Shown: positions 24,445 through 33,200, counted from the first letter of the stretch. The stretch: 64,000 nucleotides of DNA from Salinibacterium sp. ZJ70 (GCF_011751865.2 NZ_CP061770.1:2046001-2110000); one strand, 5' to 3'. Numbers and translations: made by a program. The notes: generated from the sequence alone by a model not told the origin.

Positions 24445-25761
24445 TCATCGAGAGGGCACCGCGCCGATCTGTCCCCACACGTCTCCGACCTCGCCGAAGC
24501 GCTCGGTGACCCCGCCTTCGCCGAAGATGGCGTCGGGGAGGGTCACCGCGTCGAGCACCGGTGTGGCGATGCCGAGCGTCGGCTGGTCGAGCAGCCCCGC
24601 GATGAGTCCGCTGGGGTCTGCCCCGTCCATGTTCCAGGCCTCTCGGCTGCTGCCGAGCGTGAAGTCGAGCCCTTCAGAGAATACGAACTGGAACGGCGCA
24701 GCATTCGCGGACATGGTCGACGGAAGGATCGCGGACAACGCCTCGTTGCCCGCACGCGTCGCGATATTCGTCGTCACGATGATCTGCTTCTGCGCGAACG
24801 CGGTGGAGAGCTTTGCTCCTGTCTCGGCGACGTTCTCTCCGACGGTCCTGAAGAGGTTGTTCCCCGCGCCGCCGAGCTTCGCCGTGACGACGCTCACCAC
24901 GGCGCCGATGCCGTCCGCGATGACCGTCCCCAGCGACTCGCGGCCCATCGCGAAGAGGACGAGCGAGCACAGGAACACGCCGACCGCGAGGATCGCGGAC
25001 AGTGCCGTCAGCGCGAGCGCCAGGGGCGCGAGGGCGGGGATGAAGATAGAGAGAACCGTGACGATCAGGGCGAGGATGTCGACGATCTCCTTGAGGACTT
25101 TGAGCACCTCGCGCAGCGCCTCGAGCACGGGTCCGAGGTACTTCGAGGCGAGATCCCAGATGTTGGCGAGGTCGCCGACGAACGCCTCGTACCACTTGTC
25201 GTTGAGGCCCGCCTGCTCGGCGGCGTTGTGCAGCGCGCGGATCGCGTCACGTGCGGCCTGGTCGAGGTTCTCGACGGCCGTCTGGTAGCGGTCGAGGTAC
25301 GTCGCATACGCCGAGTCGTACGTGAGCGCCTTCGTCGTCGCCGTCACGAGACCCTCGAGGACCTCTGTGTCGGTCGGATCGAGCAGACGCTGGTACTCGA
25401 GCTGTGTGCGGCGAGTGCGCCAGTAGTGTCCGTTCTGGTTGTTCGTGTCGATGCTCTGGCGAGCCGATTCGGCCGTGGACTGCGCCGTTGCGAGTGCTGC
25501 GGCGTACTGCGTGTACGCCGTGGCGGCGCCCTCGTAGCGCACGGCGACAGCGTCTGCCGCGGTGACGCCCTCGTTCGCGCGATCGCGCACCTCGTCGACC
25601 GACTCGCCGATCGAGACATTGCCATTGGCGAGCGCCTTGAGCTGGGTGACCGCATCGCGCAGAGCCTTCGCCGTGTCGTCGTACGCCTTCGCGTAGCCGC
25701 TGACCGCGTCAGGGTCGCCCTGGATGGGGTCGGGGATGGGGTTGTAGCAGGCGAAGCACAT
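24445..25761 (-). CDS. Effector 2: helical export half, membrane segment and unknown C-terminal domain
   Basis: 438 aa from ATG at 25761 (MCFACYNPIPDPIQGDPDAV), 4 bp after helper 2. Residues 10-210 are helical and WXG/LXG-like (YAKAYDDTAKALRDAVTQLK, with NGHYWRTRRTQLEYQRLL in the middle). Residues about 225-300 are hydrophobic (IVDILALIVTVLSIFIPALA and ILAVGVFLCSLVLFAMG). The last 120 residues have no motif I recognise. Effector 3 shares the overall plan, including the YWRTRR versus YWHGEL segment. Two cysteines in the start region (CFAC) are unusual. Toxicity is inferred from the following immunity-like genes only. Confidence 0.6.
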   Translation of the reverse strand: MCFACYNPIPDPIQGDPDAVSGYAKAYDDTAKALRDAVTQLKALANGNVSIGESVDEVRDRANEGVTAADAVAVRYEGAATAYTQYAAALATAQSTAESARQSIDTNNQNGHYWRTRRTQLEYQRLLDPTDTEVLEGLVTATTKALTYDSAYATYLDRYQTAVENLDQAARDAIRALHNAAEQAGLNDKWYEAFVGDLANIWDLASKYLGPVLEALREVLKVLKEIVDILALIVTVLSIFIPALAPLALALTALSAILAVGVFLCSLVLFAMGRESLGTVIADGIGAVVSVVTAKLGGAGNNLFRTVGENVAETGAKLSTAFAQKQIIVTTNIATRAGNEALSAILPSTMSANAAPFQFVFSEGLDFTLGSSREAWNMDGADPSGLIAGLLDQPTLGIATPVLDAVTLPDAIFGEGGVTERFGEVGDVWGQIGAVPSR

Positions 25762-25765
25762 GAGG

Positions 25766-26089
25766 TCACACCGCCTTCTGGCCGGAGGGCGCGTTGCCGC
25801 TGCCCTGAGAGAGTCCGGACGCGAGATCCTTGTCGACCGTCGCGAACTGGGTTGCGATGTTCTCCACCGACTCCTGCAGCCATTCGAACTGGTCACGCAG
25901 CTCCAGCCGGCGCTTGTCCCACGAGTCACGGAAGCTGTTGGCCGCGCCAGCGAGATCGGCACGCCCGACGACGCCGCCGACGCCGATCCCCATCTCGGTG
26001 TCCCTCGACATCACGTCGACGACGAACTTGAGGTTCTTCGACAGCTCCTGCAGGCTCTCGTAGTCGAGCCGGATGCGGGTCCCTGACAC
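25766..26089 (-). CDS. WXG-like helper 2 (Lap-type partner of effector 2)
   Basis: 107 aa, GTG start at 26089. Helical throughout, with the central FRDSWDKRRLEL turn (about residues 53-64) and FATVDKDL near the C terminus, equivalent to FxxxD of the other two helpers. The last 15 residues (SQGSGNAPSGQKAV) are probably disordered. It follows the WXG100 gene at 26176, with a strong hairpin (26136-26170) between, so helper 2 may be expressed by read-through from the WXG100 promoter. Confidence 0.68.
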   Translation of the reverse strand: MSGTRIRLDYESLQELSKNLKFVVDVMSRDTEMGIGVGGVVGRADLAGAANSFRDSWDKRRLELRDQFEWLQESVENIATQFATVDKDLASGLSQGSGNAPSGQKAV

Positions 26090-26135
26090 GGATGCTCCCT
26101 GGGTGCGGTGGTGGATGGGCGAGAGATGGCAGAGC

Positions 26136-26170
26136 GAGGCGACCCGGCCGGTAGTCGGCCGGGCCGCCTC
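26136..26170 (-). terminator. GC-rich hairpin between WXG100-1 and helper 2
   Basis: GAGGCGaCCCGGCCG and CGGCCGGGccGCCTC form a long stem around a 5-nt loop. No U-run follows on the minus strand. It may partly terminate transcription or protect the WXG100 mRNA 3' end, making WXG100 more abundant than helper and effector 2. Confidence 0.45.
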
Positions 26171-26175
26171 GAAGC

Positions 26176-26472
26176 TCAGCCGCGGATGGCGGCGGCGAGA
26201 CCCTCGTCGGTCTGACGCAGCGCGTCGGCAGCCGAGTTGAGGAAGCTCGCGAGACCCTCGAGACCATCGACGGCCTGCGACGTGCCGGAGCGGAACTGCT
26301 CGAACGAGTCACGGTAGGCAGCCGACGAGTGCTCGGCCTGGAAGCCGCTCGCCGTGAGGTTCTGCACCAGGTTCGAGAGCTCGGCGAGCTTCGACTGCAT
26401 GTCGTCCTTGCCGGCGCGCAGACGGGCCGCGGCGTCGTTGAGCTCGTCGTAGGTGACGTTCAGGTTGGCCAT
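26176..26472 (-). CDS. WXG100 family (ESAT-6-like) protein, copy 1
   Basis: 98 aa, preceded by AAGGAGAATC. It has the size and two-helix hairpin plan of secreted WXG100 proteins: MANLNVTYDELNDAAARLRA opens the first helix and AAYRDSFEQFRSGTSQAVDG the second. The classic WxG turn is replaced by the segment ASGFQAEHSS, as in many actinobacterial ESAT-6-like proteins outside mycobacteria. It differs from copy 2 at a single residue (Asn versus Ser in VQNLTASG). Such proteins are exported by EccC-type ATPases, often as dimers. It has its own GGGGA-N4-TCCCC promoter element. Confidence 0.85.
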   Translation of the reverse strand: MANLNVTYDELNDAAARLRAGKDDMQSKLAELSNLVQNLTASGFQAEHSSAAYRDSFEQFRSGTSQAVDGLEGLASFLNSAADALRQTDEGLAAAIRG

Positions 26473-26548
26473 GATTCTCCTTCGATGATTCCGCCGTGGC
26501 GGGTGGTGGTGTGTGCGACTGTAGCCCAGGTTCTGAGGATGGGTCGAC

Positions 26549-26562
26549 GGGGAGCACTCCCC
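26549..26562. promoter_or_regulatory. GGGGA-N4-TCCCC inverted repeat, copy before WXG100-1
   Basis: GGGGAGCACTCCCC on the plus strand. On the minus strand a -10-like CTACAGT followed by CG comes 24 nt after the repeat, then about 50 nt to the start codon. Confidence 0.65.
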
Positions 26563-26581
26563 GACTTCAGGGGTGCGGAGC

Positions 26582-26878
26582 TCAGCCGCGGATGGCGGCG
26601 GCGAGACCCTCATCGGTCTGACGCAGCGCGTCGGCGGCCGAGTTGAGGAAGCTCGCGAGACCCTCGAGACCATCGACGGCCTGCGACGTGCCGGAGCGGA
26701 ACTGCTCGAACGAGTCACGGTAGGCAGCCGACGAGTGCTCCGCCTGGAAGCCGCTCGCCGTGAGGCTCTGCACCAGGTTCGAGAGCTCGGCGAGCTTCGA
26801 CTGCATGTCGTCCTTGCCGGCGCGCAGACGGGCCGCGGCGTCGTTGAGCTCGTCGTAGGTGACGTTCAGGTTGGCCAT
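26582..26878 (-). CDS. WXG100 family (ESAT-6-like) protein, copy 2
   Basis: 98 aa, preceded by the same AAGGAGAATC ribosome site as copy 1. All features of copy 1 apply; the distinguishing residue is Ser in VQSLTASG. Near identity means the two could form a symmetric homodimer rather than an EsxA/EsxB-type heterodimer. It is the first gene after the element at 26954 and a likely strong promoter with CTAGAGTCGA, identical to that of helper 3. Confidence 0.85.
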   Translation of the reverse strand: MANLNVTYDELNDAAARLRAGKDDMQSKLAELSNLVQSLTASGFQAEHSSAAYRDSFEQFRSGTSQAVDGLEGLASFLNSAADALRQTDEGLAAAIRG

Positions 26879-26953
26879 GATTCTCCTTGAGGGACGGCCC
26901 GCCGCGGCGGGGGTGATGCCTCGACTCTAGAAAAGGCGTGAGGATCCGTCGAT

Positions 26954-26967
26954 GGGGAGCCGTCCCC
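26954..26967. promoter_or_regulatory. GGGGA-N4-TCCCC inverted repeat, copy before WXG100-2
   Basis: GGGGAGCCGTCCCC on the plus strand. On the minus strand the sequence continues ATCGACGGATC and, 23 nt after the repeat, reaches CTAGAGTCGA (-10 TAGAGT at 26924-26929), 46 nt before the WXG100-2 start. Confidence 0.7.
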
Positions 26968-26975
26968 ATCCGCGG

Positions 26976-27548
26976 TCAGTCGACGGCGGAGACCGTGGCG
27001 GCGAGCACCCCGAGGTGCACCTTGAGGCGCTCGAAGTGCACGAGATCGAGCTCCATGCCGGTGAGCGTCAGGAGGGTGTCGGCGTCGATGAAGCCGTAGT
27101 CGGCACGGCCGTAGATCACGCCGTGGTCGCTGTAGGGCAGGTACCGGAAGCAGCGGGCGCCCTCGAGTCCCGAGGCCGTCGTGAAAGGCTCCGCGAACGG
27201 GGCGCCGAGCTGGGTCTCGTCCTCGCGGCCGAGGAAGTCCTCCAGGTCGCGCATTCCGAGCTCTCGGCGGCCGTGCGTCACGGCCTCCACGAGATACGCG
27301 GGGCCCTCCCACGTCTCGAGGAGCAGGTAGAGGCGGCTGCGGTTGTCGATCGACCGCTGCACCGCCATCGCCAGCACCTCGGCGACGAGCGGGCGCTGCT
27401 CCTCGGGCATCCCGTGCTCGATGAACTCGTCGAGCAGCTCGGCGGCCCACACCTCCGGCCCGGCGAGCTCGCGCCCGTCGGGCCGCGGGTACGGCCAGTA
27501 TTCGGGGATGCCGATCCATTCGTCCGGATGCCGGATGACGAGGCTCAT
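26976..27548 (-). CDS. Paralogous accessory/immunity-family protein (EYWPYP type)
   Basis: 190 aa. Starts MSLVIRHPDEWIGIPEYWPY and continues with an acidic helix (VWAAELLDEFIEHGMPEEQR), a strand region around RLYLLLETWEGPAYLVEAV, and a second half with RYLPYSDHGVIYGRADYGFI and LTGMELDLVHFERLKVHLGV. The two-part plan equals that of the neighbour at 27545. It overlaps that gene by 4 bp and ends the effector 3 transcription unit, just before the WXG100-2 promoter. Function not recognised. Confidence 0.55.
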   Translation of the reverse strand: MSLVIRHPDEWIGIPEYWPYPRPDGRELAGPEVWAAELLDEFIEHGMPEEQRPLVAEVLAMAVQRSIDNRSRLYLLLETWEGPAYLVEAVTHGRRELGMRDLEDFLGREDETQLGAPFAEPFTTASGLEGARCFRYLPYSDHGVIYGRADYGFIDADTLLTLTGMELDLVHFERLKVHLGVLAATVSAVD

Positions 27549-28138
27549 GCGCTGCCTCCGTTCGAGAAGCGGATGGTGGACATCATGGCGCCGACGAGCG
27601 TCTCCAGCGCCTCGAGCACCTGGCCGTAGCCCTCGTCGTCGGACGTGAGGATGCTCGCCGAGAATGCCAGCCAGCGCCCGCTGTGCGGGTGGCGAAGCAT
27701 GTAGTGGATCGCGCGGTGCGCGGGATCCGGCCCGGTCGCCGGGGTGTCGACGACACGGCGCATCGCCGGAATGCCGTCGATCTCGATGACATGCGCTCCG
27801 CCCCGCCCGAGGGAGAGCAGGATCTCGTCGGCCGGGCGGCGGTCGTCTTCCGGCACCGGCAGCGGGAGCAGGACGATGGACGCCGGGATCGGGATCCCCT
27901 GCACGGTCGCGAACGACAGGATCAGCTCGAGCGCCCCGCGCTCGCGCGCCGCACCGATCGCATCCTCCGCGGAGCGCCGCATGAGCGCCCGCACACGCGG
28001 GCGCTGCTCGGGGGCGAGCGTCTCGACGCGCTCATCGATGACCCGCACGAGCGCCTCCTGCGCCTGATCGTCGCCCCGCATCCGCACCCACCCGGGCGGG
28101 AGCAGGATCCGGTAGTGCGCGGCGGTCTCGTCGCTCAT
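27545..28138 (-). CDS. LPPGW-type protein, paralogous accessory/immunity family
   Basis: 197 aa. YRILLPPGWVRMRGDDQAQE opens the protein, followed by a long helix (RVRALMRRSAEDAIGAARER), a strand pair with SFATVQGIPIPASIVLLPLP, and a second half with RAIHYMLRHPHSGRWLAFSA and a C-terminal helix ending MMSTIRF. The LPPGW opening and final F..S.L.S..D pattern is what one sees in Mog1/PsbP-like or LpqN-like proteins; this is pattern-based inference. It overlaps both neighbours by 4 bp within the effector 3 operon. Confidence 0.58.
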   Translation of the reverse strand: MSDETAAHYRILLPPGWVRMRGDDQAQEALVRVIDERVETLAPEQRPRVRALMRRSAEDAIGAARERGALELILSFATVQGIPIPASIVLLPLPVPEDDRRPADEILLSLGRGGAHVIEIDGIPAMRRVVDTPATGPDPAHRAIHYMLRHPHSGRWLAFSASILTSDDEGYGQVLEALETLVGAMMSTIRFSNGGSA

Positions 28139-28671
28139 GTCCTGCCCTTCTTCTTCGGTGCGCGCCGCCCGCGCGTCAGCGCGCGGAGCATCCGGCGGTG
28201 ATTCACCCTCGCGCGCATACCGGCCACCGCCGCTACGACCGCGAGCACGAGCGCCGGGATATAGAAGAGCCCGAACCCCTCGCGGGCGACGTACGCGCCC
28301 GTGGAGAGCGCCGCGGCCGCTGTCAGTCCGGCGAAGATCGCGGTCCAGCCGGCGGAGGCGAAGATGAGCACCTTGCCGTTCAACAGCGCTTGGAAGTAGG
28401 CGCGCTCAGGCTTCCAGACGGCCGCGAGCACCCCGACCCAACCCGTCGCGTACAGGAGGAAGAGCCACCACGGCATGGTCGTGGGGAAGATCCCCTTGTA
28501 TCTCTCGACCGTTCTCGCGCCGGGATCGTCGGTCACCGGAACTGGTTGCTCGATGAGGATGATCGTCAGTCCCGTGACAACGACAGTGATCGTGCCGAGC
28601 AGACCTACCGCGACGAGCACGACCGTCGCGATCGCAGCACGACGGCCGATCACCTCATCGCGCGAGGTCAC
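28135..28671 (-). CDS. Four-helix membrane protein, putative immunity protein of effector 3
   Basis: 178 aa from GTG at 28671, which overlaps the effector 3 stop (GTGA). Four transmembrane segments are visible: IATVVLVAVGLLGTITVVVT, WWLFLLYATGWVGVLAAVW, VLIFASAGWTAIFAGLTAAA and IPALVLAVVAAVAGM, ending in a basic tail (RRAPKKKGRT). Small polytopic proteins encoded directly after an effector are common immunity proteins against membrane-acting toxins. That fits the hydrophobic character of effector 3, but specificity is only inferred. Confidence 0.62.
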   Translation of the reverse strand: MTSRDEVIGRRAAIATVVLVAVGLLGTITVVVTGLTIILIEQPVPVTDDPGARTVERYKGIFPTTMPWWLFLLYATGWVGVLAAVWKPERAYFQALLNGKVLIFASAGWTAIFAGLTAAAALSTGAYVAREGFGLFYIPALVLAVVAAVAGMRARVNHRRMLRALTRGRRAPKKKGRT

Positions 28672-29922
28672 CACTTCTCGTTCCGTGCCGAGTAGCTCTC
28701 GAGACCCGAGAACAGGCCCGTCGCACTCGCGGCGGTGGACGCCGCCGGGGCGATGATGTTCGTCGCCGCGTCTGCGACCATCCACGCCCGGGTCGGGAAG
28801 GCGGCCGCCGCGACGGGCGCCGAGGTCTTGCCCGACAGCAGCACCGTCTTCGACATGGTGGAGATGTTGAGGAACGTCTCGGCCTTGCTGCCCACGGCGA
28901 ACGCGTTCGGCCGCTTGATCGCCGCCTCCACCCATTCGAGTGCGACGGTGCGGGTGACGCCCTTGATGCCGGAGCCCGCGGCGCTCGTCATCCGCGAGGT
29001 GGCGACGACCGGCGTGAAGGCCGCGACAGCGCCCTTGGCGAGCTTGCCGATGCCGAACGGGAGCACCGCGAGGCCGATCTCGAAGACCGCCTCCCACGGT
29101 GAGATCCGGCCCGTTGCCGCCTTCGCGAGCGCATTGAGCGACACGGCAACGGCTACCGCGATCGCGACGGCGGCTGCGATGACGTTGAGGCCGGGGATGA
29201 ACATCGCGACGATCACGAGCGCCGCCGCGATCCACCCCGCCCAGGCGAGGAAGCCATCGATCCACGGGTTCTCAGTGAGGAACTGGTCGACGTTGTCCCA
29301 GATGCTGTCGTTGAGGTCGCCGCTGCTGTCGACCTTCTCGATCTGCTTGGCCGCCTTCTCGGCAGCGGTGTCACGCGCCTCGATGACGGTGTTGAGCTGC
29401 GAGACGAGCCCGGCGATGTCATTCTGGAGCGAGACGGCGCGGTTGTTCCAGTACACGTACTTGTCGCGGGCCTCGTCGACCTCGCGCTCATCGCCACCTC
29501 CGTACATGAGGCGCTGAAGCTCGCCGTGCCAGTAGTCGGTGCGCTGGTGAGCGTGGTCGCGATCCGTGCGCAGCGACTCCGCCTGGTCGAGGAGCGAGAG
29601 CGAGCTGTTCTGCGCAGTGCGCAGCGGCTCGACATAGCCCTCGAGCGCCGTCGCGACGCCGTCGTAGCGGTCGTGCGCGCGACCGATTCGGCCCGCGACC
29701 TCGATCGCCGTCTCGCGGATCGCCACGACGGCTTCGCCCTCCATCGCGCCGCCGTCGAAGACGGCGAGCAGGTCGGACTTGGCGTTCTGGATCGCCTCGG
29801 CGATGCCCTTGTAGCGGGTCGCCGCAGCGGAGACCTTGGCCCAGTCCCCGGGGACGGGGTCGTCCCCCTGCTGCAGGGCGGTCCAGTCGGTGGGACGGCT
29901 CGTCCGCTTACCCCCTTCGCAA
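28668..29922 (-). CDS. Effector 3: helical export half and hydrophobic C-terminal domain (frame problem at start)
   Basis: About 417 aa. The body is clear: RYKGIAEAIQNAKSDLLAVF, a helical region with YWHGELQRLMYGGGDEREVD and DKYVYWNNRAVSLQNDIAGL, hydrophobic segments (LAWAGWIAAALVIVAMFIPG, VIAAAVAIAVAVAVSLNAL), and a tail SGLESYSARNEKW. In its frame no ATG, GTG or TTG occurs near the expected start. If the C5 run at 29911-29915 were C4, a TTG at 29922 would start this gene and helper 3 would end at TAA, so an indel is suspected. A -1 shift there would instead fuse helper and effector. Toxicity inferred from context. Confidence 0.55.
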
Positions 29923-30181
29923 GCTCGTCGTCGGCCTCGGTGAACGTGTCGCGGATCGCCTGGAGGCCCTGCTCTACCGTCTCGAGCTGCTCGACGAGAT
30001 CCTGGCGGCGGCGGTCCCAGTTGTGCGCGAATCCGCGAACCTTGTCGCCGAGGCGGGCGTGGCCCACCGCGGTCGCGGCGTCGTCGCTGCGGTCGTTGGC
30101 GCGCTCGAACTCGCGCCGCACCTTCGCGAGGTTGCTGATCATCGTGCCGATCCGCTCGTCGTCGATGATGAGGTCGCTCAT
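29908..30181 (-). CDS. WXG-like helper 3 (Lap-type partner of effector 3), frame runs on without stop
   Basis: About 90 aa, ATG at 30181. Two helices around RGFAHNWDRRRQDL (residues about 49-62) and the C-terminal FTEADDEL (FxxxD) match helpers 1 and 2. As given, the frame does not stop after ELAKG but continues as GC-rich nonsense; deleting one base from the C5 run at 29911-29915 creates a TAA exactly there (29908-29910). Preceded by a GGGGA-N4-TCCCC element and CTAGAGTCGA, so it heads the effector 3 unit just after eccC. Confidence 0.65.
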
Positions 30182-30261
30182 GCGTCTCCTGCTCGGTCGG
30201 GCCGGGCCACGGATCGTCCGAGACCCGATTCGACTCTAGGGATCTGTGGGAATCCGTCGAT

Positions 30262-30275
30262 GGGGAGGCGTCCCC
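30262..30275. promoter_or_regulatory. GGGGA-N4-TCCCC inverted repeat, copy before helper 3
   Basis: GGGGAGGCGTCCCC, flanked so that the outer palindrome extends to CGATGGGGA...TCCCCATCG. On the minus strand ATCGACGGAT follows, then CTAGAGTCGA 22 nt after the repeat (-10 at 30233-30238), almost identical to the element at 26954. Confidence 0.7.
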
Positions 30276-30285
30276 ATCGCCCGCG

Positions 30286-33200
30286 TCACCCATCCGCGAG
30301 CGGCAGCTGCACGCGCACGGCCTTGCCGCGGGCGATGAAGTAGCCGCGCCCGGGCGGGAAGTCGGAGCGCGAGACGCGCGGCAGCGAGGTCTTGAGGATC
30401 GTGTCGCCCTCCATCGCCTCCGGCTGAAGCAGGAAGCCCGTGCGGGCGCCCTTGACCTCCGCGAGAAGCGGCCACGACGAGCTCCAGCCCGCCGTCTCGT
30501 TCTCGGCGATGAGCAGGTGGTCGCTGCGCTTGACGGCCTTGATCATCTCGACGAGCGCCGAGTCGGCGGGCGTCGAGAGGAAGTCGCCGATCTGCTCGAT
30601 GACGACGAGCACCTTGCGGTCGGCCGTCTCGGCGAGCGTCGCGGCCACCTCGCGCGCGAGCGCTCCGGCATCCTCGACGGTCGTCGCGACGGCCTCCCAG
30701 CCGGGCTGCTTGCCGATGGCCGAGCGCGGCGAGCCGAAGTAGAACCGCACGGCATCCGGATGCGCTCGGCCGACGGAGGAGATGAGCCAGCGCAGGGCAT
30801 TCGTCCGGCCGGATGCCGGCGGCCCGCCGAGCACGAACGTGCCGGAGGCCTCGAAGCTGATCGGCTCGAGCGTGTCGTCCGAGATGCCGAGCACAGGATT
30901 GCCGCCGACAGACGCGGGAAGCGTCGACGCCGGGATCTCGGTCGCGAGCGTGCCGACCTCGCGAGCAGGCGGACGACCCGTGCGCGCGATCGCGACGGCG
31001 AGCGCCGAGAGAGCCTTCGCCTGGTCAGCGACGCTCGTCACACCGCCCACGATCGCGAGCTGCGCCTCGGCTCCGTCCACGACCGCACGACCGGGGGGCG
31101 AGGTGGAGCTCAGGATGTCGGCCGGGGCGTCGAGCAGCATGTAGCCGCTCTCGTCGGCGAGGCGCAGCGCCACCTTCCGCTGGAAGGAGGCGGTGATGCT
31201 GCTCGGGACGCTGCCGGGGCGGTCGGCGGTGATCGCCACGTGCATGCCGAGCCCGCGACCCTCGGAGAGGATCTGCTGGAAGACGCCGTACCAGGGGGCA
31301 CGAGCCGCCCCCACCTCGAAGTCGTTCTTGAACGACGGGAAGTTGTCGACGAGCAGCAGGATGCGGCGCTCGTCAGGCGCGTTCGCGAGTCGGCGGTAGT
31401 CGACGATCGTTCCGGCGTCGACGGCCGCGTACGCCTCGCTGCGGCGGTCGAGCTCGTCGCGCAGCTGACGCAGCAGCCGCACCACGCGCTCGGGGTCATC
31501 CCCCGAGACGATCGAGCCGACGTGCGGCAGTGCTTCGAGCATGCGCAGACCGCCCGTGCCGAAGTCGAGCCCGTACACATCGACGGGACCGCCGCGCGGC
31601 GTGATTCCTGCGGCCGCAGCGATCGAGCGCAGCGCGACCGTCTTGCCCGCGCCGCTCGCGCCGAAGTACGCGATGTGGCCATCGACATCCGGGCGGAACG
31701 CGAACTCCTGCTGACGCTGCAGCTGCGGCAGGTCGACGACACCCAGCACGAGCTCGGTGTCGGTGCGCTGGCGCAGGCGGGTGAGGTCGAACACGGGCGC
31801 GAGTTCGTCGAGCCACGGTCGGCGGGGTGCGGGAATCGCCGCCTGCTGCGCCGCCGCGACGAAGTTCGCCACCATGCGCGCCTGATCGGTGGGGCCGGGG
31901 TCGGCCTGCATGTCGGAAGCCGCGGCCTCGTCCTTGCCTGGCCGCTCCCACACATGTTCGGCACCGAAGCGCAGTTCCGCGACCTCGATCGACGGAGCCG
32001 GGGGCGTGTCGCTCGTCCATCCGCCTGCGTACGCGGATTGGAATGGGGTAAGTCGGCCGGGCCCGGTCTTCGCGATGCCGCGACCGGGGATCGATGGGTC
32101 GAACGTGCCCGCGACCTTGTCGCCCACGACGTCCATCGAGTCGGACTCGTCGGCCATGCGCAGCGCGATGCGCAGGTTGGTGTTGGCGCGCAGGTTGTCC
32201 TTGATGACGCCCGCGGGGCGCTGCGTGGCCATGATGAGGTGGATGCCGAGCGAGCGGCCGCGCTGGGCGATGTCGACGACGCCGTCGACGAACTCCGGCA
32301 CCTCGCTCGCGAGCGCCGCGAACTCGTCGATCACGAGCACGAGCGCGGGCGGCGCATCCGGGTCGCCCCGTTTCTCGAGGTCGAGCAGATCCTTGGCCTT
32401 CTTGCGATTGAAGAGGTGCTCGCGGTGGTGGAGCTCGGCCCGCAGGGAGGTGAGCGCGCGGCGCACCAGGTGCGGACTCAGATCGGTCACGAGTCCCACG
32501 CAATGCGGCAGGTTGACGCAGTCGGCGAAGGCCGAGCCGCCCTTGTAGTCGACGAAGAGGAACGTCACGCGATCGGGGCTGTATTCGGCGGCCATGCCGA
32601 GCACCCACGCCTGCAGGAACTCCGACTTGCCGGATCCGGTGGTTCCGCCGACGAGGGCGTGCGGGCCCTGAGTGCGCAGGTCGAGGTGCATCGCATCCGC
32701 ACCCGCGGAGCCGACGATCGCGCGCAGCTTGCCCGCACGGCGGCGCTTGAGCGGCCCACCCGAGCGATCGGAGATGGAGTCGTTCTCGCGCCAGCGCTCG
32801 ATCGCGACCGATGGCGAGGTCGCCATCTCCGGGCCGACGAGCGAGAGCATCATCACCGAGCGCGGCAGATCGCTCGCGTCGGCCACGGCTGCCCCGGCGT
32901 CCGTGACGGGTGCGAGACGCTTGGCGAACCACAGCGCCTGCTCCTGCGTGACCGGCTCGGTGGCGACGTCGACGATCTCGTCGCCGAGACGCACGAGACC
33001 GACGCGCGCCGTGCGGTCCGTCTCGGCCACCACGTAGGTGCGGGCTACTGCGGGAAGCTGCGTCTGGGTGGGCGCGACCCAGATCGGGTAGACGCCCGCG
33101 TCAGCAGCGCGCTCAGCAACCTGCACGAGACGCGCGCGGTCGACGGGCGCGTCGTCCGAGATGAGCACCACGATCGCGGGGGTCGGTGCGGGCGGCGGCT

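Larger units (their letters stand above)
26176..26878 (-). repeat. Near-identical direct repeat of the WXG100 gene
   Basis: 26176-26472 and 26582-26878 are aligned without gaps. Only a few base differences are visible, including the Asn/Ser codon, while the 109-bp spacer with its own promoter differs. This suggests recent duplication or gene conversion. Confidence 0.9.

Noticed and set aside
28135..29265. Long reading frame (376 codons) covering the small membrane protein and part of effector 3
   Set aside because: Only the part after GTG 28671 has protein-like composition; the upstream part is a frame shadow of effector 3.
29213..30181. Extended 322-aa reading of helper 3
   Set aside because: After ELAKG the translation becomes Ser/Arg/Pro-rich nonsense overlapping the clear effector 3 frame; the extension is explained by a one-base indel.
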